From: Candidatus Latescibacterota bacterium
Lineage (GTDB): Bacteria > Latescibacterota > UBA2968 > GCA-2709665
Length of the DNA: 31,011 nt
NCBI GenBank assembly: GCA_012271065.1
Contig: JAAXHE010000152.1
Span: 1 to 31,011 of the forward strand
Direction of reading: 5' to 3'
Both the position numbers and the translations under genes were made by a program. Each line of letters begins with the position of its first letter. Position 1 is the stretch's first letter. Under the pieces are notes generated by a model. The model had not been told where the DNA came from and ran no database searches. It saw only the letters and a program-made list of their open reading frames with translations. Shown one piece after another: positions 8,520 through 17,390 of the stretch.

Positions 8520-8798
8520 CTAAGTTCCCCTGCGGGCCTTTTCGTAAAAAGGGCGCACGCGTTCAATGACTTCCGCGTCCAGTTTGCATTCGGACACGAT
8601 TTGCGTGAATTCGTCTGCCGGCAAGCCGAGTTCCTCCAGGAACTTCTGGTCGGCCGGTCAGGGGTAGACGTAGTCGCCGATGTTGTTCCGCAACATCGCC
8701 CGGGCCTTGTCTGTAATCCTTGGCAGCCAGGGAATACCGCCCATTGCAAGTGTTCTGCCCCGCGGGCGGAATTCGATGGATTCGTGCATGGTATCCAT
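8520..8798 (-). CDS. DUF5069-type small protein with in-frame TGA: candidate selenoprotein (Sec47)
   Basis: Reading the TGA at 8660-8658 as an amino acid gives 92 residues ending at TAG 8522-8520. The start ATG at 8798 has a perfect AAGGAG eight bases upstream (8812-8807). The sequence before the TGA, with GGIPWLPRITDKARAML and GDYVYP, and after it, PADQKFLEELGLPADEF, matches my memory of DUF5069 proteins, where this junction reads roughly Y-x-C-P-[LM]-D. So the TGA stands exactly in place of the family's Cys, followed by the usual Pro. The 45 codons after it keep high third-position GC (31 of 45) and end at a natural family length. A SECIS-like hairpin follows the TGA. Other genes here end in TGA, so general recoding is excluded. 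Function of DUF5069 is unknown; a redox or metal role for the Sec/Cys is inference. Alternative: a nonsense-mutated pseudogene. Confidence 0.7.
8618..8657 (-). promoter_or_regulatory. Candidate bacterial SECIS hairpin
   Basis: Starting at the base after the TGA, the RNA can pair 5'-AGUUCC (nt 14-19) with GGAACU (nt 24-29) around the loop UGGA (plus-strand loop 8635-8638; arms 8629-8634 and 8639-8644). Below this, CCG (nt 5-7) can pair with CGG (nt 30-32) and CCGG (nt 1-4) with CCGG (nt 37-40). The loop begins 19 nt after the UGA and has G in its second position. Known bacterial SECIS elements place a small G-containing apical loop about 16-37 nt after the UGA, so the geometry fits. Confidence 0.55.
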
Positions 8799-8837
8799 CG
8801 GTTCGGCTCCTTTCTGAATGGGAGTTGGACAATTCAA

Positions 8838-8866
8838 AGAATACAGGCAACATCGTACAAAGGCAA
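8838..8866 (-). promoter_or_regulatory. Candidate promoter of the DUF5069/Sec gene
   Basis: On the minus strand TTGCCT (8866-8861) and TATTCT (8843-8838) are separated by 17 bases; each matches 4 of 6 consensus positions. Transcription would start near 8831, leaving a leader of about 33 bases with the AAGGAG site. This would let the gene be expressed independently of rsmD. Confidence 0.4.
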
Positions 8867-8885
8867 GTTGAAAAACGTCAGGAGC

Positions 8886-9467
8886 TCACTCTGCTCCGCA
8901 CACGTTACGGTAGATGGATAACGAAGTGCCTCCGTAGGTCTTCCGAACGCAAAGCGAAAGTTGCCGGGAAGTGACGGGCATCTCAAGGTCTGCGGCATGT
9001 TGAATGAGGATATGGGCGGAAGCAGCAAGGAGGACCGATCCGCCCAGGCGGGTGAGTATGGCAAGGGCGAACGGGACGTCGTCATGCATCAGATGGTACG
9101 GCGGATCCGCATATATAACGTCAAATGCCTGTTGTTCCGACTCCAGCAGCGGCAGGAGTCGTTCCGCGTGTTGGTTCGCGAGGCGAACCTGTCTTTCCAT
9201 CCCCCAGTCCCTCAGCAGCGTTGAAATAAAGCCGTGCCTGCGACGATCCGGTTCGTTCAGAAGCACCCGGGCGCCGCGGCTGTACGCCTCGAGGCCGATC
9301 TGGCCCGAACAGGAAAAGAGGTCGAGAAAATGAAGATTGACCAGCCTGGCGCCCAGAATGGCAAATGCTGCCTCTTTGATCTTTCCCGGTGTTACTCGGG
9401 CGTCACCGTGTTTCCTGACGTCAAAGGGGATGGTCCGGCCTTTGAGTTTACCGGTTATTATGCGCAT
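8886..9467 (-). CDS. rsmD: 16S rRNA (guanine966-N2)-methyltransferase RsmD
   Basis: 193 residues, the usual length. It opens with MRIITGKLKGRTI as RsmD does, has RVTPGKIKEAAFAIL in the position of the family's R-P-T-x-x-x-x-E-x-x-F-x-I-L segment, the SAM-binding motif I as DLFSCSGQIGLEA, and the catalytic DPPY motif (FDVIYADPPYHL). RsmD methylates G966 of 16S rRNA in the small subunit using S-adenosylmethionine. The motif I variant DLFSCSG instead of the common DLFAGSG is unusual but keeps the glycine-rich turn. It lies 75 bp after the glycyl-tRNA synthetase gene and 87 bp before the DUF5069 gene, all on the same strand. Confidence 0.92.
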   Translation of the reverse strand: MRIITGKLKGRTIPFDVRKHGDARVTPGKIKEAAFAILGARLVNLHFLDLFSCSGQIGLEAYSRGARVLLNEPDRRRHGFISTLLRDWGMERQVRLANQHAERLLPLLESEQQAFDVIYADPPYHLMHDDVPFALAILTRLGGSVLLAASAHILIQHAADLEMPVTSRQLSLCVRKTYGGTSLSIYRNVCGAE

Positions 9468-9542
9468 GAGAATGAAAGAAGCGAATGAGTCGGCAGACAG
9501 TGGCTATATCGGGGGCGATCAATGAGGCACGGCCGGTTGCGC

Positions 9543-12539
9543 CTAAAAACCCTCCAGTCTGCTCAGGTCCGCGATGCCGTCGGCGAGACAGGCGATGCGC
9601 TGAACCAGAGCAAGGCGCGCCTTGCGAAGCACCGGATCTTTATCCATCACCAGGACTTCCTCGAAGAAGCAGTTGATCGGGCCGCGAAGATCTGTCAGCA
9701 CGATTTCAAGGGTACCGATCCCGTCATTCGATCGGTCCATCACGCGTTGGGCTCCTTCCCATTTCAGATGCAGGGCGCGCGAGGAAGGATCCGGATCTGC
9801 CTCCGGGTTCAGTGGATAGGATTCATCCAGGTCACGCACAATCCGCTTGCAGCGCGCGTATGCATGCAGGGTTTCCGTCCAGCCTTCCGAACGGACCATC
9901 TGATCGAGGCCATCCACAATGGTTCGGAGCCCGAAGGGGACGTCGCATCCGCCCCCGAGCGCGGCCTCGACAACGTCGTGACTAAAACCCTCCTCTTTCA
10001 GCTGTACGCCCAGGCGCCGCAGGATGAACGTATGCGCGTCGTTCAATCGATCGGTTTGCACCCGGACAGGAAGCCCGGCTGCCGCAGCCTCCAGACCCTT
10101 CTTCAGGGAAAAGTGACAGCGTTTCCCGATAAGCAGCGCCAGCAGGCCCAGTGCGTCCCGACGCAACCCATAGGGGTCGGCGGTCGACCGGGGTTTGATT
10201 CCGGCGCAGAACAGGCCGGCCAGGCTGTCCAGTCGGTCGGCTATGGAGACCGCGAATCCGGATTCGCTTGACGGCAGCATATCGCCGGGAAACCGGGGAA
10301 GATAGTGTTCCTGGATGGCGGTCGCCACTGCGTCGGTCTCCTTCGACAGCAAGGCGTAGTAGCGGCCCATCACGCCCTGAAGGGACGTCATCTCGACGAC
10401 CATACCGGTGGCCAGATCGGCTTTGCATAGGCGGGCCGCTCGTTTGGCCGTGATCATATCCCCTTCCGACAGGCCCAGATCGGACCCGACGACCGGGAGC
10501 AGTTGCTCGATTCGCACGCTCTTGTCCCTCACGGAGCCCAGTTCGTCCTGGAAGGTGAGCGTATCCAGACGCGGCAGGTAGTCCTCCAGGGTTTTTCGGC
10601 CATCTTCCCTGTAGAAGAAGGCGGCGTCCGCATATCTGGCGCGAACGACATTCTCGTTTCCTCGAACGACAGGGCCGGGATCGGCCGGTCGGCCGTTGGA
10701 CACGGCCACGAACCAGGGCAGCAGCCGGCCTGTTTCCGGGTGTACCACGGGAAAGCAGCGTTGGTACTTCTTAAGTACGGTGACCAGGACCTCCTCGGGC
10801 AGTTCGAGATGGGCTTCGTCGAAACCGCCCCGCAGCGCGAAGGGCGCTTCGACCAGGTCGGTAACTTCGTCGAGCAGATCGGGATCTTCCAGAACACTGC
10901 CGCCCACCTCGCGCGCCCGTTCGAGTACCTGATTCCGTATGGTTTCCTTTCGCCGTTCGCGGTCGACGATCACGCCCAGTTCTTCCATATGCGGGCGATA
11001 GGCATCAGCGGACTCCAACTGAACGGCCGGGTCGCCCTCGGGCCTTAATCCGTGGCTGGTACGTCCGCTCCGGATCCGTGCGAAGGGAAACGGTATAATC
11101 TGGTTTCCGAAAAGGGCGACAATCCAGCGCAGAGGTCGGGGATAGGCGAAACCGTCGGAGTCCCAGCGCATCGTTTTTGGGAAGTTCAATCCGTCGATCA
11201 GCCCCGGAAGGAGTTCGGTCAGGACGTCCGGCGTTTCGAGTCCGGGCTCGTGGCGCCGGGCATAGACATATTCAACGCCTTTGTCGTCTTTCCTGTGTTC
11301 CACCGAACCAGTAGAGATGCCCTGACCGCGGCAGAACCCTTCCAGAGCCCGTGTCGGTTTTCCGTCGTCGCCGTAAGCCGCCCTGACCGCCGGCCCGCGT
11401 ACCACGCGTTCCCGGTCCGGCTGGCGTCCCACGAGATTCCTGACGCTGGCCACAAGCCGTCTGGGCGTGCCGGTTATTTCGATTTCGTCATATCCAAGTC
11501 TCTGTTCTCGGAGAAGCTCGGGAAGGGACGTTTCGAGTTGCTCGATGCCGGACCGCACGTCGTTGGGCGGGAGTTCTTCGGATCCGATCTCCAGAAGCAG
11601 GTCGGCGCGCTCCGGTGATCTGGAGTCCCGACCGGGTTTCGGGGCGCCTGCCTCCTCGGTTTTCCTGATGAGGGGGTGGCCTGACGTTTCACGCTGTTTT
11701 GAAAACCCTTCGGCGACCTGCCTGGCGAGGTCGCGGATCCGGGCGAAGTAACGCGCACGCTCGGTTACGCCTATGGCGCCCCGGGTGTCCAGCAGGTTGA
11801 AGGTGTGAGAGCAACGCAATACGTAGTCATAGGCGGGAATGACGAGTCCGCGGTCTATCGCGGCTTTCGCTTCATCATAGAAGAGATTGAACATGGTCTG
11901 CAGGCGCCCGACGTTTGCGTGGTGGAACTCGTAATTGCAATACTCCACTTCCTGCTGTCTGAGAATGTCGCCATAGGAGACCTGCTCGTTCCAGCGGAGT
12001 TGCCAGACTTCGCGCACGTCCTGCACGTACATGGCGATACGTTCCATGCCGTAAGTGATCTCCACGGGCACCGGGTCGAGCTGCAGGCCGCCTGCCTGCT
12101 GGAAGTAGGTGAACTGCGTGATTTCCAGGCCGTCGAGCCAGACCTCCCAGCCCAGGCCCCACGCGCCGAGCCCGGGCGATTCCCAGTTGTCCTCCACAAA
12201 ACGGATGTCGTGGCGCCTCCGGCTCAGACCCAACGCTTCCAGGCTGTCCAGGTAGAGTTCCTGGGGGTTGCCTGGCTCGGGCTTGAGAACAACCTGGTAC
12301 TGCGTGTGCATCTGCATCCGGTTCGGGTTCTCGCCGAATCGTCCGTCGTCGGGACGGAAGCTGGGCTCAACGTAGGCCACGTTCCAGGGCTCCGGCCCCA
12401 GTACGCGAAGCGCGGTGCCCGGGTTCCACGTTCCCGCGCCCACCTTTTCGCTGATCGGCTGCCAGATGATACACCCGTGATCCGCCCAGAATCGTTCAAG
12501 GCGAAGAATGAGTTCCTGGAAGGATGGTGTGCAACTCAA
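9543..12539 (-). CDS. glyQS: Glycyl-tRNA synthetase, fused alpha and beta subunits (GlyQS)
   Basis: About 998 residues from a TTG at 12539, chosen because AAAGGA lies eight to nine bases upstream and the product then begins with [13 protein letters not shown], as GlyQ does; an in-frame GTG at 12590 would add 17 unlikely residues. The first ~290 residues are the class II catalytic alpha subunit ([36 protein letters not shown], '[15 protein letters not shown]'). A charged linker (~290-310) leads into the beta subunit ([30 protein letters not shown], '[25 protein letters not shown]') with its C-terminal anticodon-binding region. It charges tRNA-Gly in the cytoplasm. Most bacteria of the alpha2beta2 type use two genes; the single-chain form is known for example in Chlamydia. 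Confidence 0.95.
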   Translation of the reverse strand: MSCTPSFQELILRLERFWADHGCIIWQPISEKVGAGTWNPGTALRVLGPEPWNVAYVEPSFRPDDGRFGENPNRMQMHTQYQVVLKPEPGNPQELYLDSLEALGLSRRRHDIRFVEDNWESPGLGAWGLGWEVWLDGLEITQFTYFQQAGGLQLDPVPVEITYGMERIAMYVQDVREVWQLRWNEQVSYGDILRQQEVEYCNYEFHHANVGRLQTMFNLFYDEAKAAIDRGLVIPAYDYVLRCSHTFNLLDTRGAIGVTERARYFARIRDLARQVAEGFSKQRETSGHPLIRKTEEAGAPKPGRDSRSPERADLLLEIGSEELPPNDVRSGIEQLETSLPELLREQRLGYDEIEITGTPRRLVASVRNLVGRQPDRERVVRGPAVRAAYGDDGKPTRALEGFCRGQGISTGSVEHRKDDKGVEYVYARRHEPGLETPDVLTELLPGLIDGLNFPKTMRWDSDGFAYPRPLRWIVALFGNQIIPFPFARIRSGRTSHGLRPEGDPAVQLESADAYRPHMEELGVIVDRERRKETIRNQVLERAREVGGSVLEDPDLLDEVTDLVEAPFALRGGFDEAHLELPEEVLVTVLKKYQRCFPVVHPETGRLLPWFVAVSNGRPADPGPVVRGNENVVRARYADAAFFYREDGRKTLEDYLPRLDTLTFQDELGSVRDKSVRIEQLLPVVGSDLGLSEGDMITAKRAARLCKADLATGMVVEMTSLQGVMGRYYALLSKETDAVATAIQEHYLPRFPGDMLPSSESGFAVSIADRLDSLAGLFCAGIKPRSTADPYGLRRDALGLLALLIGKRCHFSLKKGLEAAAAGLPVRVQTDRLNDAHTFILRRLGVQLKEEGFSHDVVEAALGGGCDVPFGLRTIVDGLDQMVRSEGWTETLHAYARCKRIVRDLDESYPLNPEADPDPSSRALHLKWEGAQRVMDRSNDGIGTLEIVLTDLRGPINCFFEEVLVMDKDPVLRKARLALVQRIACLADGIADLSRLEGF

Positions 12540-12645
12540 GAATGGTGTCCTTTCGCAATGTCCGTCGCGCGGGCTCCAGTTACGTGACACGGAAACAAGA
12601 AAAAGAATCCCGCGCTGACACCGGCGTGCGGAGTACGTGAGGTCA

Positions 12646-13848
12646 CTAACCCGCGCCGGAGATCCTCTTGATGGGCGTCGAGGATACTCTGGATTTCACG
12701 TTCTTCTGGATCCGCTTGATAGACCGTTCCACGTTCCTGACCTTTTTTCTGCCGTCGTGGACGGCGACCGTAAGGTCCGTTCGGCGGGTCTCGCCGGCGT
12801 CGAGCCTGACCACGCGGCCCTGTCCGCGCTCGAAAGGCTTGGGGTTCGGGTAGTTGGTGGCCGGCTCCAGGCCCGTGACGTATCCGTCTTCGGTTGCCGC
12901 GGTATTCTTCCACAGCGTAAAGCAGGGCAACTGGTTGAGCGAACAGTGCAGACTGGAACCCAGGTCCCCCCTGGCATTCTTGAGCAGGACCGCCGTCTGT
13001 CCGCTGCCCCGCTTTCCCGTCAGTTCGTAAAAGTAGACCTGCTCGACAAAACCGGGCTCCGGCGCCCCGAACTTGTTATATGTGGCGGCCCCCTTCTGCG
13101 CCGTGGCGTCTCTCGGGGATACGGTTCTCACAGGCGCCACCAGGGCGCTGCCCGCTTCCAGCAGCGGAGGGCCGTAATTACAATGGTATAATATCTGCAT
13201 TTCGGCGGGTCTGTCGTTGAGATTGGTGATCCGGTCTGAAATGTTAAAGGTGTTGGCCCCTGGCTCCGTGGAAATGCGCGTGGTCAACCGCAGCGCGGGA
13301 CCGAACATCATGGCTTCGTCCACGACGCCAATCACGGTGATGCGATGCGGCGGGGCCAGGTCGATGCAGACCTCGACGTGACGCGCGGGAATGTTTGCGA
13401 TCTTTCCATGTAGCGGGAGGAATACCGTGGCTTCGTTGCCGTTGTTGTCGATGACCACGTCGTTAGTCGGCGCGCCGTTGCTTTCCAGGCCGCAGCGAAC
13501 GATCCACTCATTGAAGCCTTTCAGCCAGCCCAGGCCCCCCCGGTCGTTGGCGTCGACGTGTGCCGGATGAACCAGGTCCCGAACGGGGGATTCCCAGCCG
13601 AGAGGAATTTCCCGGTAGGCGCCCTTCCAGATGCCCATGCCGCGAGTCGGCACAATTGTGAATGAGAAGGCGCCGTTGTCCACTTCAACGAGGTCGATGC
13701 CCGCCTGCAGCCCGCCGTGAAGGGTTTTCTTTTCTACCTTCCACGCATATCCGGTACCCAGGGAAAGGGTTTCCTCATCCACCCGTCCGGACTCGACCCA
13801 GTGGCCGCGATCCGCGTCGGTTAGCACGTGACGAAACACGCCGGCCAT
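12646..13848 (-). CDS. DUF4432 / aldose 1-epimerase-like protein
   Basis: 400 residues from the ATG at 13848, which has AAGGAG six bases upstream; longer in-frame extensions lack this. Characteristic segments include [53 protein letters not shown] and [17 protein letters not shown]. The pattern fits the DUF4432 family, a galactose mutarotase-like beta-sandwich group whose substrates are sugars or sugar derivatives. Histidines in the LHG and YHCNYG segments are candidates for the mutarotase-type active site; this is inference. The basic C-terminal tail ([19 protein letters not shown]) is an extra beyond the usual domain. It precedes glyQS on the same strand by about 100 bp but has no evident functional link to it. 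Confidence 0.85.
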   Translation of the reverse strand: MAGVFRHVLTDADRGHWVESGRVDEETLSLGTGYAWKVEKKTLHGGLQAGIDLVEVDNGAFSFTIVPTRGMGIWKGAYREIPLGWESPVRDLVHPAHVDANDRGGLGWLKGFNEWIVRCGLESNGAPTNDVVIDNNGNEATVFLPLHGKIANIPARHVEVCIDLAPPHRITVIGVVDEAMMFGPALRLTTRISTEPGANTFNISDRITNLNDRPAEMQILYHCNYGPPLLEAGSALVAPVRTVSPRDATAQKGAATYNKFGAPEPGFVEQVYFYELTGKRGSGQTAVLLKNARGDLGSSLHCSLNQLPCFTLWKNTAATEDGYVTGLEPATNYPNPKPFERGQGRVVRLDAGETRRTDLTVAVHDGRKKVRNVERSIKRIQKNVKSRVSSTPIKRISGAG

Positions 13849-14066
13849 GTCGAACTCCTTGTATAATAGGAGGTTGTAATACGAGACGTGCTTGAAGATC
13901 AGAGGTGCAAATATACTGTACACCTGGCAGTGTGTCAATGATAGAAGCCCCGCGAAAACCGTCCGGAAACGGGCTCATGGCTTCGTTCGCCCGCCGGACG
14001 TCCTGGTGCCGGGCTGGGCGACGGTCGATCTTCGAGTATCGGATTCCCGTCGATTTTCCGGTACAC

Positions 14067-14095
14067 TTGACAATCCCTGCGCAGGTCTTTAGCAT
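14067..14095 (+). promoter_or_regulatory. Sigma70-type promoter for the Mur-ligase operon
   Basis: TTGACA (14067-14072), a 17-bp spacer and TAGCAT (14090-14095, 4/6). The start of transcription near 14102 would leave a ~36-base leader carrying the AAGGAGAGG ribosome site before the GTG at 14138. Confidence 0.55.
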
Positions 14096-14137
14096 GGAGT
14101 CACAACGCGTTTCGGCTGAACGGCGAAAGGAGAGGAA

Positions 14138-15502
14138 GTGGCGGCCATCAAGACGGTTTTTTTCTGCGGTATCGGGGGAAGTGGAATGAGCGCGCTGGCG
14201 CAGGTGCTGCGCCATCACGGGCATGCGGTGCGCGGGTCCGACCGGCGCCGGGACCACGGCCAGAGTACGGAGCTCTTCGACAGGCTCCGCGCCCAGGGCA
14301 TCGTGTTGTTTCCCCAGGATGGGTCGGGCGTTGACGATTCCGTGGACGAACTGATCGTGTCAGCCGCGGTGGAGGAACACGTCCCCGACGTGCGCGCCGC
14401 GTTGCGGCGGGCGATCCCGGTGCGAAAGCGCGCGGAGGTGCTGGCCGAACTATTCAACCGGGTGGAGGGCGTGGCCGTTGGCGGCACGAGTGGAAAGACA
14501 ACGGTTGCGGGCATGATCGGTCACATCCTGCAGCAGGCGGGCCGAAACCCAACAGCGATTCTTGGCGGTTCGCTCCTGAACGACTCGCAAACTCCGACGG
14601 GTAACGCCATCTGCGGCGATCCCGGTCTGCAGGTGATCGAGGCGGATGAGAGCGACGGCACCATCGTGCTGTACGAGCCTTCGATTTCGGTTCTGACCAA
14701 TATTTCGCTGGACCACAAGCCGCTACAGGAACTGCGTGAGATGTTCCGGGAATTTGTACAGAAGGCCCGTCGGGGGGCCGTCATCAACATGGACTGCGAG
14801 CTATCCGCGGCGCTCGACGTGGCGGGTATCGGTTTTGGGGTGGATAACTGCCGCGCGCAGGTCTGCGCCGAAAATGTCCAACCAATGGCGGATGGCGTGG
14901 CGTTTGAAGTCAGCGGGACCAGGTTTCGCCTGAAAGTGCCGGGCAGGCACAATGTTTCGAACGCCGTCGCGGCCGTGGCCGCATGCTCCGCGTTAGGCGT
15001 TCCCTTCCAGCGATCGGCCGGCGCGCTGGCGACTTTCGCGGGGATCCGGCGGCGTCTGCAGGTACTGGGTACCGCCGGCGGCGTGACGGTGATCGATGAC
15101 TTTGCCCACAATCCTGACAAGATTGCGGCCACGCTCTCCGCACTCAAGGAACAACCCGGACGGCTGCTGGTGATGTTTCAGCCAACCGGATTCGCGCCAA
15201 CGCGGTTCCTGAAGGACGGACTGATCGCCGCATTTGCAGAGGGACTGGAGAGTCGCGACGTGCTTGCCATGCCGGAGATTTTCTACTCAGGGGGAACCGC
15301 GGTGCGCGATATTTCGTCCAGGGATCTTATCGAAGCGATTTCAGGACAGGGTATCAAGGCGGCGTTTTACAACAAGCGAACAGAAATCGCGCGCTGGTTT
15401 AGCGACGAAGCGCGGCCGGGGGACCGGGTGGTAATCATGGGCGCACGTGACGACACGCTGACCGATTTCGCCAATGGGATATTGAAGTCATTCGCGTCCT
15501 GA
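14138..15502 (+). CDS. Mur ligase, MurC/Mpl-like (UDP-MurNAc or UDP-MurNAc-peptide ligase)
   Basis: 454 residues, GTG start with AAGGAGAGG immediately upstream. The N-terminal Rossmann-like domain starts VFFCGIGGSGMSALAQVL as in MurC and Mpl. The ATP loop reads GTSGKTT (normally GTHGKTT), followed by 'VIEADESDGTIVLYEPSISVLTNISLDH' of the central domain and DDFAHNPDKI (MurC/Mpl DD[FY]xHHP) in the C-terminal domain. MurC adds L-Ala to UDP-MurNAc; Mpl re-attaches recycled tripeptide. The next gene encodes an LD-carboxypeptidase, which in recycling makes the tripeptide Mpl uses, so the context favours Mpl or a related recycling ligase. The His-to-Ser and His-to-Asn changes in two hallmark motifs set it apart from canonical MurC. 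Cytoplasmic. Confidence 0.85.
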   Translation: MAAIKTVFFCGIGGSGMSALAQVLRHHGHAVRGSDRRRDHGQSTELFDRLRAQGIVLFPQDGSGVDDSVDELIVSAAVEEHVPDVRAALRRAIPVRKRAEVLAELFNRVEGVAVGGTSGKTTVAGMIGHILQQAGRNPTAILGGSLLNDSQTPTGNAICGDPGLQVIEADESDGTIVLYEPSISVLTNISLDHKPLQELREMFREFVQKARRGAVINMDCELSAALDVAGIGFGVDNCRAQVCAENVQPMADGVAFEVSGTRFRLKVPGRHNVSNAVAAVAACSALGVPFQRSAGALATFAGIRRRLQVLGTAGGVTVIDDFAHNPDKIAATLSALKEQPGRLLVMFQPTGFAPTRFLKDGLIAAFAEGLESRDVLAMPEIFYSGGTAVRDISSRDLIEAISGQGIKAAFYNKRTEIARWFSDEARPGDRVVIMGARDDTLTDFANGILKSFAS

Positions 15503-15561
15503 CGTCCCACGCACGTTTTTCGCCCATTTGGAGTCGCTTGAATTGAATTTGGGAGCGTCTT

Positions 15562-16467
15562 TTGGTTGTTCCGCCGTATATACAACCTGGCGACCTGATC
15601 GGCATTGTGTCGCCCTCAGGATCGTTCGAACGGGAGCGATTGCGTCCGGGCCTCTCGTACCTCCGGAACAGGGGCTTCCGGGTGCGGGTCGGATCGGCGG
15701 TTTATGACCGGGATCGGTACCTCGCGGGACAGGATCTCAACCGGGCGAAGGATTTGAACGCCATGTTCGCCGATCCCGAGGTCCGGGCCGTCTTTGTGAC
15801 CCGCGGAGGATTCGGGGCAGTGCGGGTACTGGAGTTTCTGGACTACGGGGCAATCCGGAAATGTCCGAAGCCCCTGGTGGGTTTCAGCGATACGACCGCG
15901 CTGCAATTGGGGATTTACGGTCGCACGGGGATTGTGAGTTATTCCGGCGTGACACTGTGCGGAGACGTTACGGCATCCGGAATGCCGGAGGCAACGGAAA
16001 CGTCTCTCTGGAACGCCCTCATGTGGGGGCGGTTTGACGAGATGGCCGGTGTCGTTGCGCTGAGGGGACGAGTCGCGGAAGGGAGGCTGGTGGGCGGCTG
16101 TCTCTCGGTGATCGCCTCGCTTGTGGGTACCGGATATCTGCCGGATACGAGTGGTGCTCTTCTCTTTCTGGAAGACGTCAACGAAGCCCCCTACCGGGTG
16201 GACCGCATGTTGACGCAGCTCCGAATGGCGGGTGTGTTCGATCGCGTGGCCGGCGTGGTGTTCGGGCAATTCGAAGGCTGCGAGCCGGAACGGGAGAAGG
16301 AGGGTACCGTGGACGACATCCTGTGCGATTTTTCAATGTCCGTCGCCGCTCCGGTTTTTTGCGGGCTGCCGTACGGACATGCCGAGGGACGGCCGGTGCT
16401 GCCGATCGGACTTCGGGCTACCGTCGACGGGAGCCGGGGGATACTGCAGATCGAGACGGACGATTAA
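15562..16467 (+). CDS. ldcA: LD-carboxypeptidase, peptidase family S66
   Basis: 301 residues, TTG start with GGGAG about seven bases upstream. It begins with the family's 'PGDLIGIVSPSG' strand. The nucleophile is in GFSDTTALQLG (Ser in the G-x-S-D-x-T motif), the Glu in LFLEDVNEAPYRVDRML, and the His in GLPYGHAEGRPVLPIG, matching the Ser-Glu-His triad of S66 enzymes. LdcA removes the terminal D-Ala from cytoplasmic muramyl tetrapeptides during murein recycling; other S66 members cleave microcin C7. It lies 59 bp after the Mur-ligase gene and 26 bp before the M48 protease gene, all on the plus strand. The muropeptide role is favoured by the neighbours. Confidence 0.93.
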   Translation: MVVPPYIQPGDLIGIVSPSGSFERERLRPGLSYLRNRGFRVRVGSAVYDRDRYLAGQDLNRAKDLNAMFADPEVRAVFVTRGGFGAVRVLEFLDYGAIRKCPKPLVGFSDTTALQLGIYGRTGIVSYSGVTLCGDVTASGMPEATETSLWNALMWGRFDEMAGVVALRGRVAEGRLVGGCLSVIASLVGTGYLPDTSGALLFLEDVNEAPYRVDRMLTQLRMAGVFDRVAGVVFGQFEGCEPEREKEGTVDDILCDFSMSVAAPVFCGLPYGHAEGRPVLPIGLRATVDGSRGILQIETDD

Positions 16468-16493
16468 CGGTTTCTCTCGTATCGCGATAGGTT

Positions 16494-17363
16494 ATGCTGA
16501 CGATGTTGCAAATATCTTACCTGCGGCCCCTGATGGCTGCCTGCCTGGTTGGGCTTATGGCGTACTGCGCGGCGATAGGCCGGTTCAACATATTGACCAC
16601 TGAGGAGGAAGTCCAGATCGGCCGCGAGGCAGAACGGGAGATCGAACGGGACCTCACGCTCTACAACGATCCCGTCGTGACGGCGTATATCAACAGCCTC
16701 GGCCAGATGCTCGCGCGGTACTCGCGTCGTTCCTGTCTGACGTACTATTTCAAGGTCGTGGATACTGACGAGATTAACGCTTTCGCGCTTCCGGGCGGCT
16801 GGCTGTACGTCAACCGTTGGCTCATTACAACAGCGGAGAACGAATCGGAACTGGCAGCGGTCATCGCACACGAAATCGGTCATGTAGATAGGAAACACGG
16901 CGCCAGGGCCATCAGCAGGCAGTTAGGCGCGGCAATGCTACTGGACGCGACTCTGGGCGGAACTGACGCATCCGCAAAGCGTCGGGCAGGAAGGCAGGTC
17001 GCAGCTTTCTTCATCGGCGTGCAACAGTTGAGTTATGGTCGGGATGCCGAGCGGGAAGCAGACCGGTTCGCCGTGGAATCAACATACGCGGCCGGAATCG
17101 GCCCGGAGGGTACGGCCACGTTTTTCGAAAAGCTGATGGCGATGCAAGAGAGAGAACCTGGACGGCTGGAGGGTCTGTTTTCCACGCATCCCCCCAGTCG
17201 GGAGCGTGTTGAGAATGTGCGGGCTCAGATTGGGGAACTGCCCGCCAAGGCCGGCTTGACGTCAGATTCCCGGCGGTTTCAGGAAATCAAGAAGAGGATC
17301 CTCGAACGAGAGCGTGTACGCCGCGGGAAAAAAGCGCGCTCGACAGAAAGGCGGCGACGATAG
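16494..17363 (+). CDS. M48-family zinc metalloprotease, BepA/LoiP-like, exported
   Basis: 289 residues. The N terminus has a hydrophobic signal (about 12-25) ending AYCAA, possibly a lipoprotein though the lipobox is imperfect. The catalytic zinc motif is HEIGH in VIAHEIGHVDRKHG, the third zinc ligand is the Glu of EREADRFAVE, and the usual FSTHPPSRERV segment follows. Also typical are EVQIGREAEREIE and INAFALPGGWLYVNRWL. Such enzymes sit in the periplasm and degrade or assist misassembled outer-membrane proteins. Unlike BepA there is no TPR region; the protein ends in a strongly basic tail (KKRILERERVRRGKKARSTERRRR is too basic to be random linker). Last gene of the murein operon, 27 bp from the convergent aroA stop. 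Confidence 0.93.
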   Translation: MLTMLQISYLRPLMAACLVGLMAYCAAIGRFNILTTEEEVQIGREAEREIERDLTLYNDPVVTAYINSLGQMLARYSRRSCLTYYFKVVDTDEINAFALPGGWLYVNRWLITTAENESELAAVIAHEIGHVDRKHGARAISRQLGAAMLLDATLGGTDASAKRRAGRQVAAFFIGVQQLSYGRDAEREADRFAVESTYAAGIGPEGTATFFEKLMAMQEREPGRLEGLFSTHPPSRERVENVRAQIGELPAKAGLTSDSRRFQEIKKRILERERVRRGKKARSTERRRR

Positions 17364-17390
17364 CAACACAGCCCGGGCTTTACGTCGTAC

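Noticed and set aside
8658..8660. General reassignment of TGA to a sense codon in this organism
   Set aside because: dnaE, the HEAT-repeat gene, the ABC ATPase gene, mltD and the lactonase gene end naturally with TGA at family-typical lengths, so TGA is a normal stop here; only local recoding or mutation can explain codon 47.
8456..8853. Two other minus-strand frames of ~96 codons over the DUF5069 locus
   Set aside because: They avoid the TGA but have Arg/Ser-rich products without family likeness and lack the AAGGAG site; the interrupted frame is the one with DUF5069 character.
11805..12587. Plus-strand open frame opposite the GlyQ part of glyQS
   Set aside because: Antisense shadow of a clearly recognised synthetase domain; no family resemblance and no ribosome site.
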